Below, piece by piece: positions 1 through 5,383 of a DNA stretch of 6,162 bases. The notes under the pieces were generated by a model that did not search any database, was not told the DNA's origin, and saw nothing but the letters and a program-made list of their open reading frames with translations. Source of the DNA: an uncultured Eubacteriales bacterium (GTDB lineage Bacteria > Bacillota > Clostridia > Oscillospirales > CAG-272); the NCBI GenBank assembly GCA_934467435.1, contig CAKSLR010000076.1, positions 1 through 6,162 on the forward strand, read 5' to 3'. Position 1 is the first letter of the stretch; each line of letters opens with the position of its first letter. The translations under genes and the position numbers were made by a program.

Positions 1-697
1 GAGTCTCGATGATCTCGTCGGTCAGGTGATGAACGATATAAGCCTCATCCCAGAAGATCTTGAAATCGGGGGCGGCGGTCTTCATGGCGGCAAGGCGGCT
101 CACCACCTCATTGCTGTATGTGATGCCGGTGGGATTGCTGTATTTCGGCACGCACCAGATTCCCTTCACCGCGGGGTCGCGCACCAGTTCCTCCACCGCC
201 GTCATATCGGGGCCGTTTTCATCCATCGCCACGGGAATCATTTCGATACCGAGCGTTTCACAGATGCGAAAGTGCCGGTCATACCCCGGCACGGGGCAAA
301 GAAACACCACGCGCTCCTCCTTCCCCCACGGGCGCGGCGAACCGGCAACCCCGAAAAGCAGCGCGCGTACCACGGCGTCATACATGAGGGAAAGACTGGC
401 GTTGCCCCCCACCAGAATATAGTCCGCCGGCACTCCGGTCAACGCGGAGAACAGGCGGCGCATTTCGGGCAACCCTTCCAGGTTGCCGTAGTTGCGGCAG
501 TCAATCCCCCCCTCTGCAATCACACGGTCAAAATCCTCGGTCAGCATCGGCATTGAGAGCGCAAGCTGGTCGTCTGCCGGCTTCCCGCGCGACAGATCCA
601 GCTGCAGCCCCTTTGCCGCATAGCCGCGGTATGCGGCAAGCATACGGGCATACTCTTTTTCGAGAAGCGGTTGATTCTCGGACGGCAAAGACATCAT
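1..697 (-). CDS. PLP-dependent aminotransferase, class I/II fold (aspartate aminotransferase Ic-like), partial
   Basis: This is the N-terminal 232 codons of a pyridoxal-phosphate aminotransferase that transfers an amino group between an amino acid and a 2-oxo acid in the cytoplasm. The gene leaves the window at base 1, so the catalytic lysine is not visible. Seen in the sequence: an early LDLSRGKP (about residues 33-40), RNYG (68-71), the cofactor-phosphate region GGNASLSLMYD (97-107), PGYDRH (137-142), PKYSNPTG (184-191, with the Asn that contacts the cofactor ring) and WDEAY (216-220, Asp217 for the pyridine nitrogen and Tyr220). The SRGKP and PKYSNPTG forms match the subgroup often annotated as aspartate aminotransferase type Ic or MocR-like aminotransferase; substrate specificity is inferred from this alone. 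Two adjacent ATG codons (697 and 694) are possible starts. The AAGGGGGAG site (710-702 on the complement) sits slightly better for the one at 694. It is transcribed divergently from the lipoprotein gene. Confidence 0.88.
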   Translation of the reverse strand, partial: MMSLPSENQPLLEKEYARMLAAYRGYAAKGLQLDLSRGKPADDQLALSMPMLTEDFDRVIAEGGIDCRNYGNLEGLPEMRRLFSALTGVPADYILVGGNASLSLMYDAVVRALLFGVAGSPRPWGKEERVVFLCPVPGYDRHFRICETLGIEMIPVAMDENGPDMTAVEELVRDPAVKGIWCVPKYSNPTGITYSNEVVSRLAAMKTAAPDFKIFWDEAYIVHHLTDEIIET

Positions 698-769
698 CGG
701 TCTCCCCCTTTGTTGTATTTTGCAGGAATTTTTAGCTCTATATTCAAAAATCAAATCTCATCTGCTATC

Positions 770-798
770 ATTATAGCATATCATGCTGATTTTTGCAA
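770..798 (-). promoter_or_regulatory. Sigma-A-type promoter for the aminotransferase gene
   Basis: On the complement, TTGCAA (798-793) and TATAAT (775-770) are separated by 17 bases. A TG dinucleotide one base before the -10 box gives an extended -10 (TGCTATAAT). The predicted start is near 763, leaving a leader of about 66 bases before the ATG at 697. The region is A+T-rich compared with the flanking genes. Boxes are read directly; activity is inferred. Confidence 0.65.
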
Positions 799-841
799 CA
801 CAAAATTAAAAAATAATCATTTTCATCAAATTGCTGTCCTC

Positions 842-870
842 TTGACAGGAAAAATCGACTGTGATATAAT
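842..870 (+). promoter_or_regulatory. Perfect-consensus sigma-A promoter for the DUF4349 lipoprotein gene
   Basis: TTGACA (842-847) and TATAAT (865-870) are exact consensus hexamers with an ideal 17-base spacer, and TGA directly before the -10 box supplies an extended -10 TG. The start of transcription should fall near 877, about 53 bases upstream of the ATG at 930. Such a strong core promoter suggests either high basal expression or control by a repressor; the dyad just downstream fits the second option. Confidence 0.85.
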
Positions 871-888
871 GTTTTCAACAATGAAAAC
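871..888. promoter_or_regulatory. Inverted repeat at the transcription start of the lipoprotein gene (candidate operator)
   Basis: GTTTTCA (871-877), a 4-base spacer ACAA, and TGAAAAC (882-888) form a perfect 7-bp dyad that begins the base after the -10 box and covers the predicted start point. Position and symmetry suit a repressor operator. Alternatively it forms a small stem-loop at the 5' end of the mRNA. No known regulator is recognised from the sequence. Confidence 0.4.
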
Positions 889-929
889 CATATCCGATTT
901 CCGATTCCGAAAAAACAAGGAGGTTTTTT

Positions 930-1787
930 ATGAAGAAAACATGGCGGATTCTTGCACTGACGCTGGTGTTCCTCACCTTGCTTTCCTGCCTTTTCGCCTG
1001 CGCTTCCGGCAGCGGCGACCGGGAAAAAAACGAAGCCCAAGCCCCGGAGTTCGGTAGCAACGACTCGGGCATCAAAAACGAGGGTGCCGTGCCGGGTGAA
1101 CGCAAGATCATCAAAACGGTCAACGAACAGGTAGAAACCACTGCCTACGATGCGTTTATCACCGAACTGGGAGAGGCTGCCGCCGCACAGGGCGGATATA
1201 TCTCTTCTTCCCGTTACACCGGGGGCGGGGAGGCGGAAAAGAATACGAACCGCCGCGCCTATTTTGTCATTCGCATCCCGGCAGAGAATCTCAGCGCCTT
1301 CTGCAACAAGGTCGGCACGCTCGGCAGTGTGACCTCGTTTTCGGAAAGTGCGGAGGACATTACGCTGGCTTATGTCGATGTGGACAGCCGCATTGCCGTG
1401 TTGGTAGCGGAGGAAGAAGCCCTGCTGACCATGCTGCGGGAGGCGGGCGACACTGCCACGGTGCTTGCCGTACGCGCCCAACTTTCCGATGTGCAGGGGG
1501 AACTGGCTTCCCTGCGGGCAAGAAAACGGGTCTATGACGACCAGGTGGCTTACAGCACCGTCAATCTCAGTCTGCAGGAAGTGGTGCGGGTGAGTGTAAC
1601 GGCCAAAGAAAGCAATTTCTTTACCGAGGCGGGGAATGCCTTTGTCGGCAGTCTCTTTGGACTCGGTTCGGGGTTGCGCACTTTCGGCATCTTTCTCATC
1701 GGTGCCCTGCCCTTTCTTCTGTTTTTCGCGCTGATCGGGGGCGTTGTGGTTCTGATCGTCCGCGTAAAACGAAAGAAAACCAAATAA
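930..1787 (+). CDS. DUF4349-like membrane-anchored lipoprotein
   Basis: A 285-residue envelope protein of unknown function. Residues 1-24 form a signal peptide with a basic start (MKK) and a hydrophobic core. Two cysteines could take the lipid: Cys20 after LLS and Cys24 after LFA, both imperfect but plausible lipoboxes. A low-complexity linker rich in Gly, Ser, Asn and Glu (25-55) leads to the conserved domain (about 58-220): RKIIKTVNEQVET, YFVIRIPAENLSAF (111-124), GSVTSFSESAEDIT (132-145) and a VDSRIAVLVAEEEALLTML coiled-coil segment (151-169) that continues to about 208. This order is typical of DUF4349 proteins. A single membrane segment (about 252-278) is followed by the positive tail RVKRKKTK, placing the C-terminus in the cytoplasm and the domain outside. 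AAGGAGG (917-923) six bases before the ATG fixes the start. It has its own promoter upstream and the proS promoter begins 10 bases after its stop codon, so it is probably monocistronic. Function is not known. Confidence 0.85.
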   Translation: MKKTWRILALTLVFLTLLSCLFACASGSGDREKNEAQAPEFGSNDSGIKNEGAVPGERKIIKTVNEQVETTAYDAFITELGEAAAAQGGYISSSRYTGGGEAEKNTNRRAYFVIRIPAENLSAFCNKVGTLGSVTSFSESAEDITLAYVDVDSRIAVLVAEEEALLTMLREAGDTATVLAVRAQLSDVQGELASLRARKRVYDDQVAYSTVNLSLQEVVRVSVTAKESNFFTEAGNAFVGSLFGLGSGLRTFGIFLIGALPFLLFFALIGGVVVLIVRVKRKKTK

Positions 1788-1821
1788 GCGCGGGCGCTTG
1801 ACAAAGCGCAAAAGCCGCGCT
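1787..1821. repeat. Nested inverted repeat overlapping the proS promoter
   Basis: The outer arms AGCGCGG (1787-1793) and CCGCGCT (1815-1821) and the inner arms GCGCTT (1794-1799) and AAGCGC (1804-1809) pair as one 13-bp stem, with a GACA loop (1800-1803) and a 5-base bulge (1810-1814). It begins at the last base of the lipoprotein stop codon and contains the whole -35 box, the spacer and the first base of the -10 box of the proS promoter. No T-run follows, so it is not a typical intrinsic terminator; it may protect the 3' end of the lipoprotein mRNA or serve as a protein-binding site. Confidence 0.55.
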
Positions 1822-1826
1822 ATAAT
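1798..1826 (+). promoter_or_regulatory. Perfect-consensus sigma-A promoter for proS
   Basis: TTGACA (1798-1803), a 17-base spacer and TATAAT (1821-1826) match the consensus exactly. The predicted start is near 1833, giving a leader of about 36 bases. That is far too short for a T-box riboswitch, the usual control of aminoacyl-tRNA synthetase genes in Bacillota. Confidence 0.85.
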
Positions 1827-1868
1827 ACGAAGGATAGACTTCAAAACAAAGTAAGGGACGGAAACAAC

Positions 1869-3305
1869 ATGGCGGACAAGAAAATGGTAGAGCAGATCAC
1901 ATCCATGGATGTGGATTTTGCGCAATGGTACACGGACATCTGCAAAAAAGCAGATCTGATCGATTATTCGAGTGTGAAAGGGTGCATGGTCATCCGCCCG
2001 TATGGGTACGCTATCTGGGAAAACATCCAGCGGATTCTGGACACCCGCTTCAAGGAACTGGGGCATGAGAATGTCTATATGCCGATGTTCATTCCCGAAT
2101 CGCTCCTGCAAAAGGAAAAAGACCATGTCGAGGGTTTTGCGCCGGAAGTGGCGTGGGTCACCTACGGCGGCGGGGAGAAACTGAGTGAGCGGCTCTGCGT
2201 CCGCCCGACCTCCGAGACGCTGTTCTGCGAGCACTACGCCAACATCATTCACTCCTGGCGCGACCTGCCGAAACTGTATAACCAGTGGTGCAGCGTGGTG
2301 CGGTGGGAAAAAACCACTCGCCCGTTCCTACGCAGCCGCGAATTCCTGTGGCAGGAGGGGCATACCATGCACGCCACGGCAGAGGAAGCGCGGGAGGAAA
2401 CCGTGCGGATGCTGAACGTCTATGCGGATTTTCACGAGCATGACCTTGCCATTCCCGTCATCCGCGGCAAAAAGACGCCGAGCGACAAATTCGCAGGAGC
2501 GGAGGACACCTATGCCATCGAGGCACTGATGCACGACGGTAAGGCGCTGCAGGCAGCCACCTCCCACTATTTCGGAGACGGGTTTGCCCGCGCCTTCGGT
2601 ATTACCTACACCGACCGGGAAAACAAGGTCTGCCACCCGTTCCAGACTTCCTGGGGTTCGACGACCCGTATGATCGGCGGTATCATCATGACGCACGGGG
2701 ACGATAACGGTCTGGTTCTGCCCCCGGCAGTGGCACCGATTCAGGTCATCATCATTCCCGTACAGCAGCACAAAGAAGGGGTTCTTGCCGAGGCATACAA
2801 AGTTGCCGATATGTTGCGTGCCGCCGGCATCCGCGTGAAGGTGGATGACAGCGAAAACAGCCCCGGCTGGAAGTTTGCCGAATATGAGATGAAGGGCGTG
2901 CCGGTCCGGCTTGAACTCGGTCCGCGCGACATCGAAAACGGGCAGTGCGTCCTGGTAACGCGCCATAACCGGGAAAAGACCTTCCATCCGCTTGCCGGCA
3001 TTGCCGAAGCGGTGAAAGAGAAACTGGAAGCCGTACGGCAGGGTATGTTTGAGAAGGCACTGGCGAACCGGGAAAGACGTACCTACGACTGCCGCACGAT
3101 GGAAGAGATTACCGCCGCGCTGCAAAACGGCGACGGCTTTGTTCGCGCCATGTGGTGTGGGGACGAGGCGTGCGAGGACACCGTGAAAGAAAAAACCGGC
3201 GTCGGCAGCCGCTGCATCCCCCTTGCGGAAGAGCATCTTTCGGATGTCTGTGTGTGCTGCGGCAAACCCGCGCGCCACATGGTGGTCTGGGGCAAAGCCT
3301 ATTAA
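1869..3305 (+). CDS. proS: Prolyl-tRNA synthetase, archaeal/eukaryotic-type (ProS type 3)
   Basis: A complete 478-residue class II aminoacyl-tRNA synthetase that activates proline with ATP and charges tRNA-Pro in the cytoplasm. Seen in order: a class II motif 1 region ending in YMPMFIP (70-76), the proline-binding loop RPTSET (112-117), motif 2 around RWEKTTRPFLRSREFLWQEGHTMHAT (145-170), motif 3 GSTTRMIGGIIMTHGDD (263-279), the anticodon-binding domain (about 288-395) and a C-terminal zinc-type domain (about 405-478) with Cys430-x4-Cys435 and Cys461-x2-Cys464 and a terminal tyrosine. The short form without the bacterial editing insertion, the C-terminal domain and the final Tyr are the marks of the archaeal/eukaryotic-type enzyme, which many Clostridia carry. 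The ribosome site is modest (AAGGGA, 1853-1858, ten bases before the ATG), but no better start is present. It is followed by the biotin-ligase-like gene after 66 bases, probably in the same transcript. Confidence 0.97.
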   Translation: MADKKMVEQITSMDVDFAQWYTDICKKADLIDYSSVKGCMVIRPYGYAIWENIQRILDTRFKELGHENVYMPMFIPESLLQKEKDHVEGFAPEVAWVTYGGGEKLSERLCVRPTSETLFCEHYANIIHSWRDLPKLYNQWCSVVRWEKTTRPFLRSREFLWQEGHTMHATAEEAREETVRMLNVYADFHEHDLAIPVIRGKKTPSDKFAGAEDTYAIEALMHDGKALQAATSHYFGDGFARAFGITYTDRENKVCHPFQTSWGSTTRMIGGIIMTHGDDNGLVLPPAVAPIQVIIIPVQQHKEGVLAEAYKVADMLRAAGIRVKVDDSENSPGWKFAEYEMKGVPVRLELGPRDIENGQCVLVTRHNREKTFHPLAGIAEAVKEKLEAVRQGMFEKALANRERRTYDCRTMEEITAALQNGDGFVRAMWCGDEACEDTVKEKTGVGSRCIPLAEEHLSDVCVCCGKPARHMVVWGKAY

Positions 3306-3308
3306 AAC

Positions 3309-3350
3309 CTGCGGGGGCGGGCACCTGTTTTGCGGTGTCTGCCCCTGCGG
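3309..3350 (+). repeat. Intercistronic 17-bp stem-loop between proS and the biotin-ligase-like gene
   Basis: Bases 3309-3325 pair with 3334-3350 without interruption in RNA, using G-U pairs at four positions, around the 8-base loop TGTTTTGC (3326-3333). It is followed by TGAAGAAC and the ribosome-binding site of the next gene, with no T-run. It is therefore unlikely to be a complete intrinsic terminator; an mRNA stability element, a processing site or a partial attenuator that lowers expression of the second gene is more likely. Confidence 0.65.
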
Positions 3351-3371
3351 TGAAGAACGGAGGTGACGGAT

Positions 3372-4124
3372 ATGGAACACACGGAACCGCAAAAAACCGT
3401 GCTGTCCCGCGCGAACGGGAGAATGGTGACGCTGGAGGAAATCAGCGATACGGAAGCCTGCACCCTGCCCCTGCTCCGCCTGGCGCAGGAAGGGTGTGAA
3501 GAGGGGCGCTGCCAGGTTGCGCGCCTGCCGGTCTGCCCGCTCGGGGAAAGCGGCGCACCGGGGCTGTTCGTTTCCCTGCTGGTCCGTCCGTCCCTGCACG
3601 CACAGATGGCAGGGCGGCTCTCCGCCGCCTGCGCGGTGGCAACACTCCGTGCCATTGAACAGTTATCCGACATTGATCTGCGCATCCGTTGGGTCAACGA
3701 CCTCTTCTACCGGGCGCACAAAGTTGCCGGCATGATGGCAAGCGCCTCCCTGAAACCGAACGGATACCTGGATTACGTGGTGCTGGGAATTACCGTGAAC
3801 CTGTCCGAAGACAACTTCCCACCGAGGCTCGGTAATGTCATCCGCCGGGTGTTCAACGGAGAAACGCGCCCGCTGCCCACCTGCCTTTCGGAGGGGATTG
3901 TACGGGAATTTTTCTCGATCTACGACCGTATGGCGACCGATGACGGATTCCTTGACGAATACCGCCGCCGCTCCCTTCTGCTCGGGCAGTATATCAAGGT
4001 ACTGGTCGGGGATACCTACCTGCGCGGCAGGGTCATCCGCATTGACGAAAATGCGTGCCTGGAAGTAGAGTTGCACAGCGGCGCACGCATGACGGTGACA
4101 TCCCGCTCCGAGGTCCTGTTCTGA
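3372..4124 (+). CDS. Biotin-protein-ligase-like protein (BirA catalytic fold, no HTH), degenerate active-site loop
   Basis: A 250-residue protein resembling the catalytic and C-terminal domains of biotin-[acetyl-CoA-carboxylase] ligase, without the N-terminal DNA-binding domain. Seen: GLFVSLLVRP (64-73) matching the family's LYxSLLLRP strand; the substrate motif RWVND (106-110, usually KWPND) followed by HKVAG (116-120), whose Lys117 corresponds to the conserved lysine contacting biotin; LDYVVLGITVNL (133-144, usually VIGIGINV); and an SH3-like C-terminal domain (about 203-250). Not seen: the GRGRxGR biotin-adenylate loop. The corresponding stretch reads VARLPVCPLGESG (49-61), several residues shorter, and the family STN motif appears as DTE (26-28). 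It may be an inactive or altered paralogue. The ATG at 3372 is chosen because GGAGGTGA (3359-3366) lies directly upstream; the GTG at 3363 lies inside that site. It is probably co-transcribed with proS. Fold assignment is confident, enzymatic activity is doubtful. Confidence 0.78.
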   Translation: MEHTEPQKTVLSRANGRMVTLEEISDTEACTLPLLRLAQEGCEEGRCQVARLPVCPLGESGAPGLFVSLLVRPSLHAQMAGRLSAACAVATLRAIEQLSDIDLRIRWVNDLFYRAHKVAGMMASASLKPNGYLDYVVLGITVNLSEDNFPPRLGNVIRRVFNGETRPLPTCLSEGIVREFFSIYDRMATDDGFLDEYRRRSLLLGQYIKVLVGDTYLRGRVIRIDENACLEVELHSGARMTVTSRSEVLF

Positions 4125-4149
4125 AAGGCAACGCCGCAACCGATGAAGA

Positions 4150-4194
4150 AGCTCCGCGCCCCGCCGCATGGCGGGGGCGCGGAGCTCATATTTT
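4150..4194 (+). terminator. Probable, possibly leaky, intrinsic terminator after the biotin-ligase-like gene
   Basis: GCTCCGCGCCCCGCC (4151-4165) pairs with 4170-4185 around the loop GCAT, with one bulged G; A4150 and T4186 can add one more pair. The stem is very G+C-rich and starts 26 bases after the stop codon. The tail TCATATTTT (4186-4194) is only partly T, so termination may be incomplete. No clear promoter lies between it and the next gene, which suggests that some readthrough supplies the downstream pair. Confidence 0.6.
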
Positions 4195-4234
4195 GCCCGC
4201 CCGGCGCATATGTTAGGGGCGGAGGTGACACGGT

Positions 4235-4555
4235 ATGCCTTATGAAAACGAAATCGATCTCGGCGCGTCGGAAGCAGGGGAAGAAGGACACGCGGGAGTT
4301 CTTCTGCTTGCCCTGCTGCTTTGTTCGGTATTTCTGCTTTCCCTCGGCGCCTACGGGTTGTTTGCGCGCGAGGCGGAAAAGGAAAACGGCAATCTTCCCG
4401 CCGTGGTCGGCGCTCTGCGAAAAATTGCCGCCGAAAACGAAACCGTGGCAGTCTTTCTCGGTTTTTCGCCGGAGGAAGACGCCCGCGCGACCATGAAAGA
4501 AGAAAACGACTCGCAAAGCAAAGCCGACGCCTACATCCGGGAGCACCAGAGGTGA
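4235..4555 (+). CDS. Small single-pass membrane protein, unknown function
   Basis: A 106-residue protein I do not recognise. Residues 1-20 are acidic with no Lys or Arg (MPYENEIDLGASEAGEEGHA); 21-43 form a strongly hydrophobic membrane segment rich in leucine; 44-106 are polar and charged, with a possible helix (about 54-69) and a highly hydrophilic Glu/Asp/Lys-rich end (79-106). The absence of positive charge before the membrane segment and the Arg/Lys just after it weakly suggest N-out, C-in. GGAGGTGA (4221-4228) lies six bases before the ATG and strongly supports translation. Its stop codon overlaps the GTG start of the M50 protease in GTGA, so the two are almost certainly translated together. 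By analogy with SpoIVFA next to SpoIVFB it could be a regulator, partner or substrate of that protease, but it shows no SpoIVFA similarity that I can see. Confidence 0.8.
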   Translation: MPYENEIDLGASEAGEEGHAGVLLLALLLCSVFLLSLGAYGLFAREAEKENGNLPAVVGALRKIAAENETVAVFLGFSPEEDARATMKEENDSQSKADAYIREHQR

Positions 4556-5253
4556 GGCGCGGCGCCGCGGGCAGGACACGCCGCCGTGTCCTGCCCCTTT
4601 TCGGTATCTTGCTTTTCTGTTCCGCCGTTTTTGTTACCGAACCGCCGGGGTACGCCCTTTTCTTTTTCGCCGCCACCGTTCTGCATGAAAGCGGACACAT
4701 TGCCGCCTTTCTGCTCTGCGGTGAGCCGCTGCCCTCTTTCCGGTCACGGAAGTTCGGGCTGCTTCTTACCCCGCGTGCGGGTTCCCTCCCCTACCGGCAT
4801 GAATGTCTCGTGGCGGCGGGCGGTCCCCTTGCCAATCTGCTTGCCTGTGCGGTTTTACTTCCGTTCCTGCGGCTGGGCATGGGGTGGGAGGCGAACTTCA
4901 CCTTTTTTGCCATCAACCTGCTTACCGCCGCTTTCAACCTGCTGCCGATTGACGGTTTTGACGGAGGACGAATTCTGCGGGCACTGCTTTCCCTCTGGCT
5001 GCCTCTCCGTGCGGCGGAGACCATAGCGGACCTGTTATCCCTCCTTACCGTAACGCTTTTTTACTTTCTCGCCCTCTACCTTTTCTGCCTTGGCGGGGGG
5101 AACGAATACCCCGTTTTTCTTTCCCTGTTTCTGCTCTTTTCCGAGTGGCGACGCCGACGGATACTTTCAGAGGATTCGGGAGGATTCCAGCGGAAAACGG
5201 AGGATTTGTGCAAAAACGGCAAAAATCCCCCGATTAAACCCGTCTCATCATGA
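4552..5253 (+). CDS. M50 family (site-2) intramembrane metalloprotease, SpoIVFB-like without CBS domain
   Basis: A 233-residue zinc protease that should cut substrates inside or near the membrane. Seen: a basic N-terminus (RRGAAGRTRRR), a first membrane segment (about 13-29), the zinc site HESGH (45-49) within the second, the conserved AAGGPLANLL (88-97), and NLLPIDGFDGGRIL (129-142), where Asp137 is the expected third zinc ligand. Further membrane segments lie at about 92-108, 116-133, 158-180 and 186-197, then a hydrophilic tail (198-233). This matches the compact SpoIVFB/S2P group; the CBS domain at the end of Bacillus SpoIVFB (recalled length about 290 residues) is absent. The GTG at 4552 is chosen because it overlaps the preceding stop codon (GTGA) and has GGGAG (4539-4543) eight bases upstream. 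No in-frame ATG precedes the active site. The substrate is unknown; a sporulation role is possible but not shown by the context. Confidence 0.9.
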   Translation: MRRGAAGRTRRRVLPLFGILLFCSAVFVTEPPGYALFFFAATVLHESGHIAAFLLCGEPLPSFRSRKFGLLLTPRAGSLPYRHECLVAAGGPLANLLACAVLLPFLRLGMGWEANFTFFAINLLTAAFNLLPIDGFDGGRILRALLSLWLPLRAAETIADLLSLLTVTLFYFLALYLFCLGGGNEYPVFLSLFLLFSEWRRRRILSEDSGGFQRKTEDLCKNGKNPPIKPVSS

Positions 5254-5264
5254 ACAATCACGAA

Positions 5265-5318
5265 TATTCAAAAAAATTTCAAAAACATATTGCATTTTCC
5301 TGTCGGATTTGCTATAAT
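5265..5318 (+). promoter_or_regulatory. Sigma-A promoter with A-rich upstream element for potA
   Basis: TTGCAT (5290-5295), a 17-base spacer and an exact TATAAT (5313-5318) form a good promoter. The predicted start is near 5325. Upstream, 5265-5287 is made of A- and T-tracts resembling an UP element that contacts the RNA polymerase alpha subunits. This separates potA transcription from the protease unit. Confidence 0.75.
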
Positions 5319-5330
5319 GCTAGTCGATTG

Positions 5331-5353
5331 GCCGGAAACAGTGTTTTTCCGGC
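5331..5353 (+). promoter_or_regulatory. Stem-loop in the potA 5' leader
   Basis: GCCGGAAA (5331-5338) and TTTCCGGC (5346-5353) form a perfect 8-bp stem around the 7-base loop CAGTGTT. It lies only a few bases from the predicted 5' end of the transcript and just before the ribosome-binding site. It has no T-run after it and may stabilise the mRNA or bind a regulator as DNA. Confidence 0.5.
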
Positions 5354-5383
5354 AAAAGAAAGGAGCGCGATAACGCAAAAAAA

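Noticed and set aside
26..556. Plus-strand reading frame (176 codons) opposite the aminotransferase
   Set aside because: The opposite strand carries ordered aminotransferase motifs; this frame has none and is His/Arg-rich.
869..1057. Leader reading frame from ATG 869 overlapping the lipoprotein start
   Set aside because: Its start codon lies within the -10 box, upstream of the predicted transcription start, so it would not be in the mRNA.
1827..1868. T-box riboswitch upstream of proS
   Set aside because: The leader is only about 36 bases and contains neither a specifier stem nor a terminator/antiterminator.
771..2252. Long minus-strand reading frame (493 codons) opposite the lipoprotein gene and proS
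   Set aside because: It is antisense to two well-supported genes, crosses both of their promoters, has no recognisable domain and has low-complexity His/Arg/Phe-rich content typical of a shadow in G+C-rich DNA.
2328..3599. Long minus-strand reading frame (423 codons) opposite proS and the biotin-ligase-like gene
   Set aside because: It lies fully antisense to conserved coding sequence, has no family motifs and arises from codon bias of the plus-strand genes.
4143..4496. Reading frame starting at ATG 4143, before the small membrane protein
   Set aside because: It would translate through the terminator hairpin, has no ribosome site and overlaps the small gene in another frame.
4321..4551. Extended N-terminus for the M50 protease from a TTG at 4321
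   Set aside because: The added 77 residues are arginine-rich and out of frame with the small membrane gene that clearly occupies this stretch; the GTG at 4552 has a ribosome site and stop/start overlap.
3663..4700. Minus-strand reading frame (345 codons) spanning the biotin-ligase-like gene, the terminator and the protease start
   Set aside because: It runs through a terminator hairpin and three plus-strand genes with clear ribosome sites; the product is arginine-rich and unrecognisable.
5262..5269. Palindrome GAATATTC upstream of potA
   Set aside because: Eight bases of symmetry in A+T-rich DNA are expected by chance; it is better read as part of the A-rich upstream promoter region.
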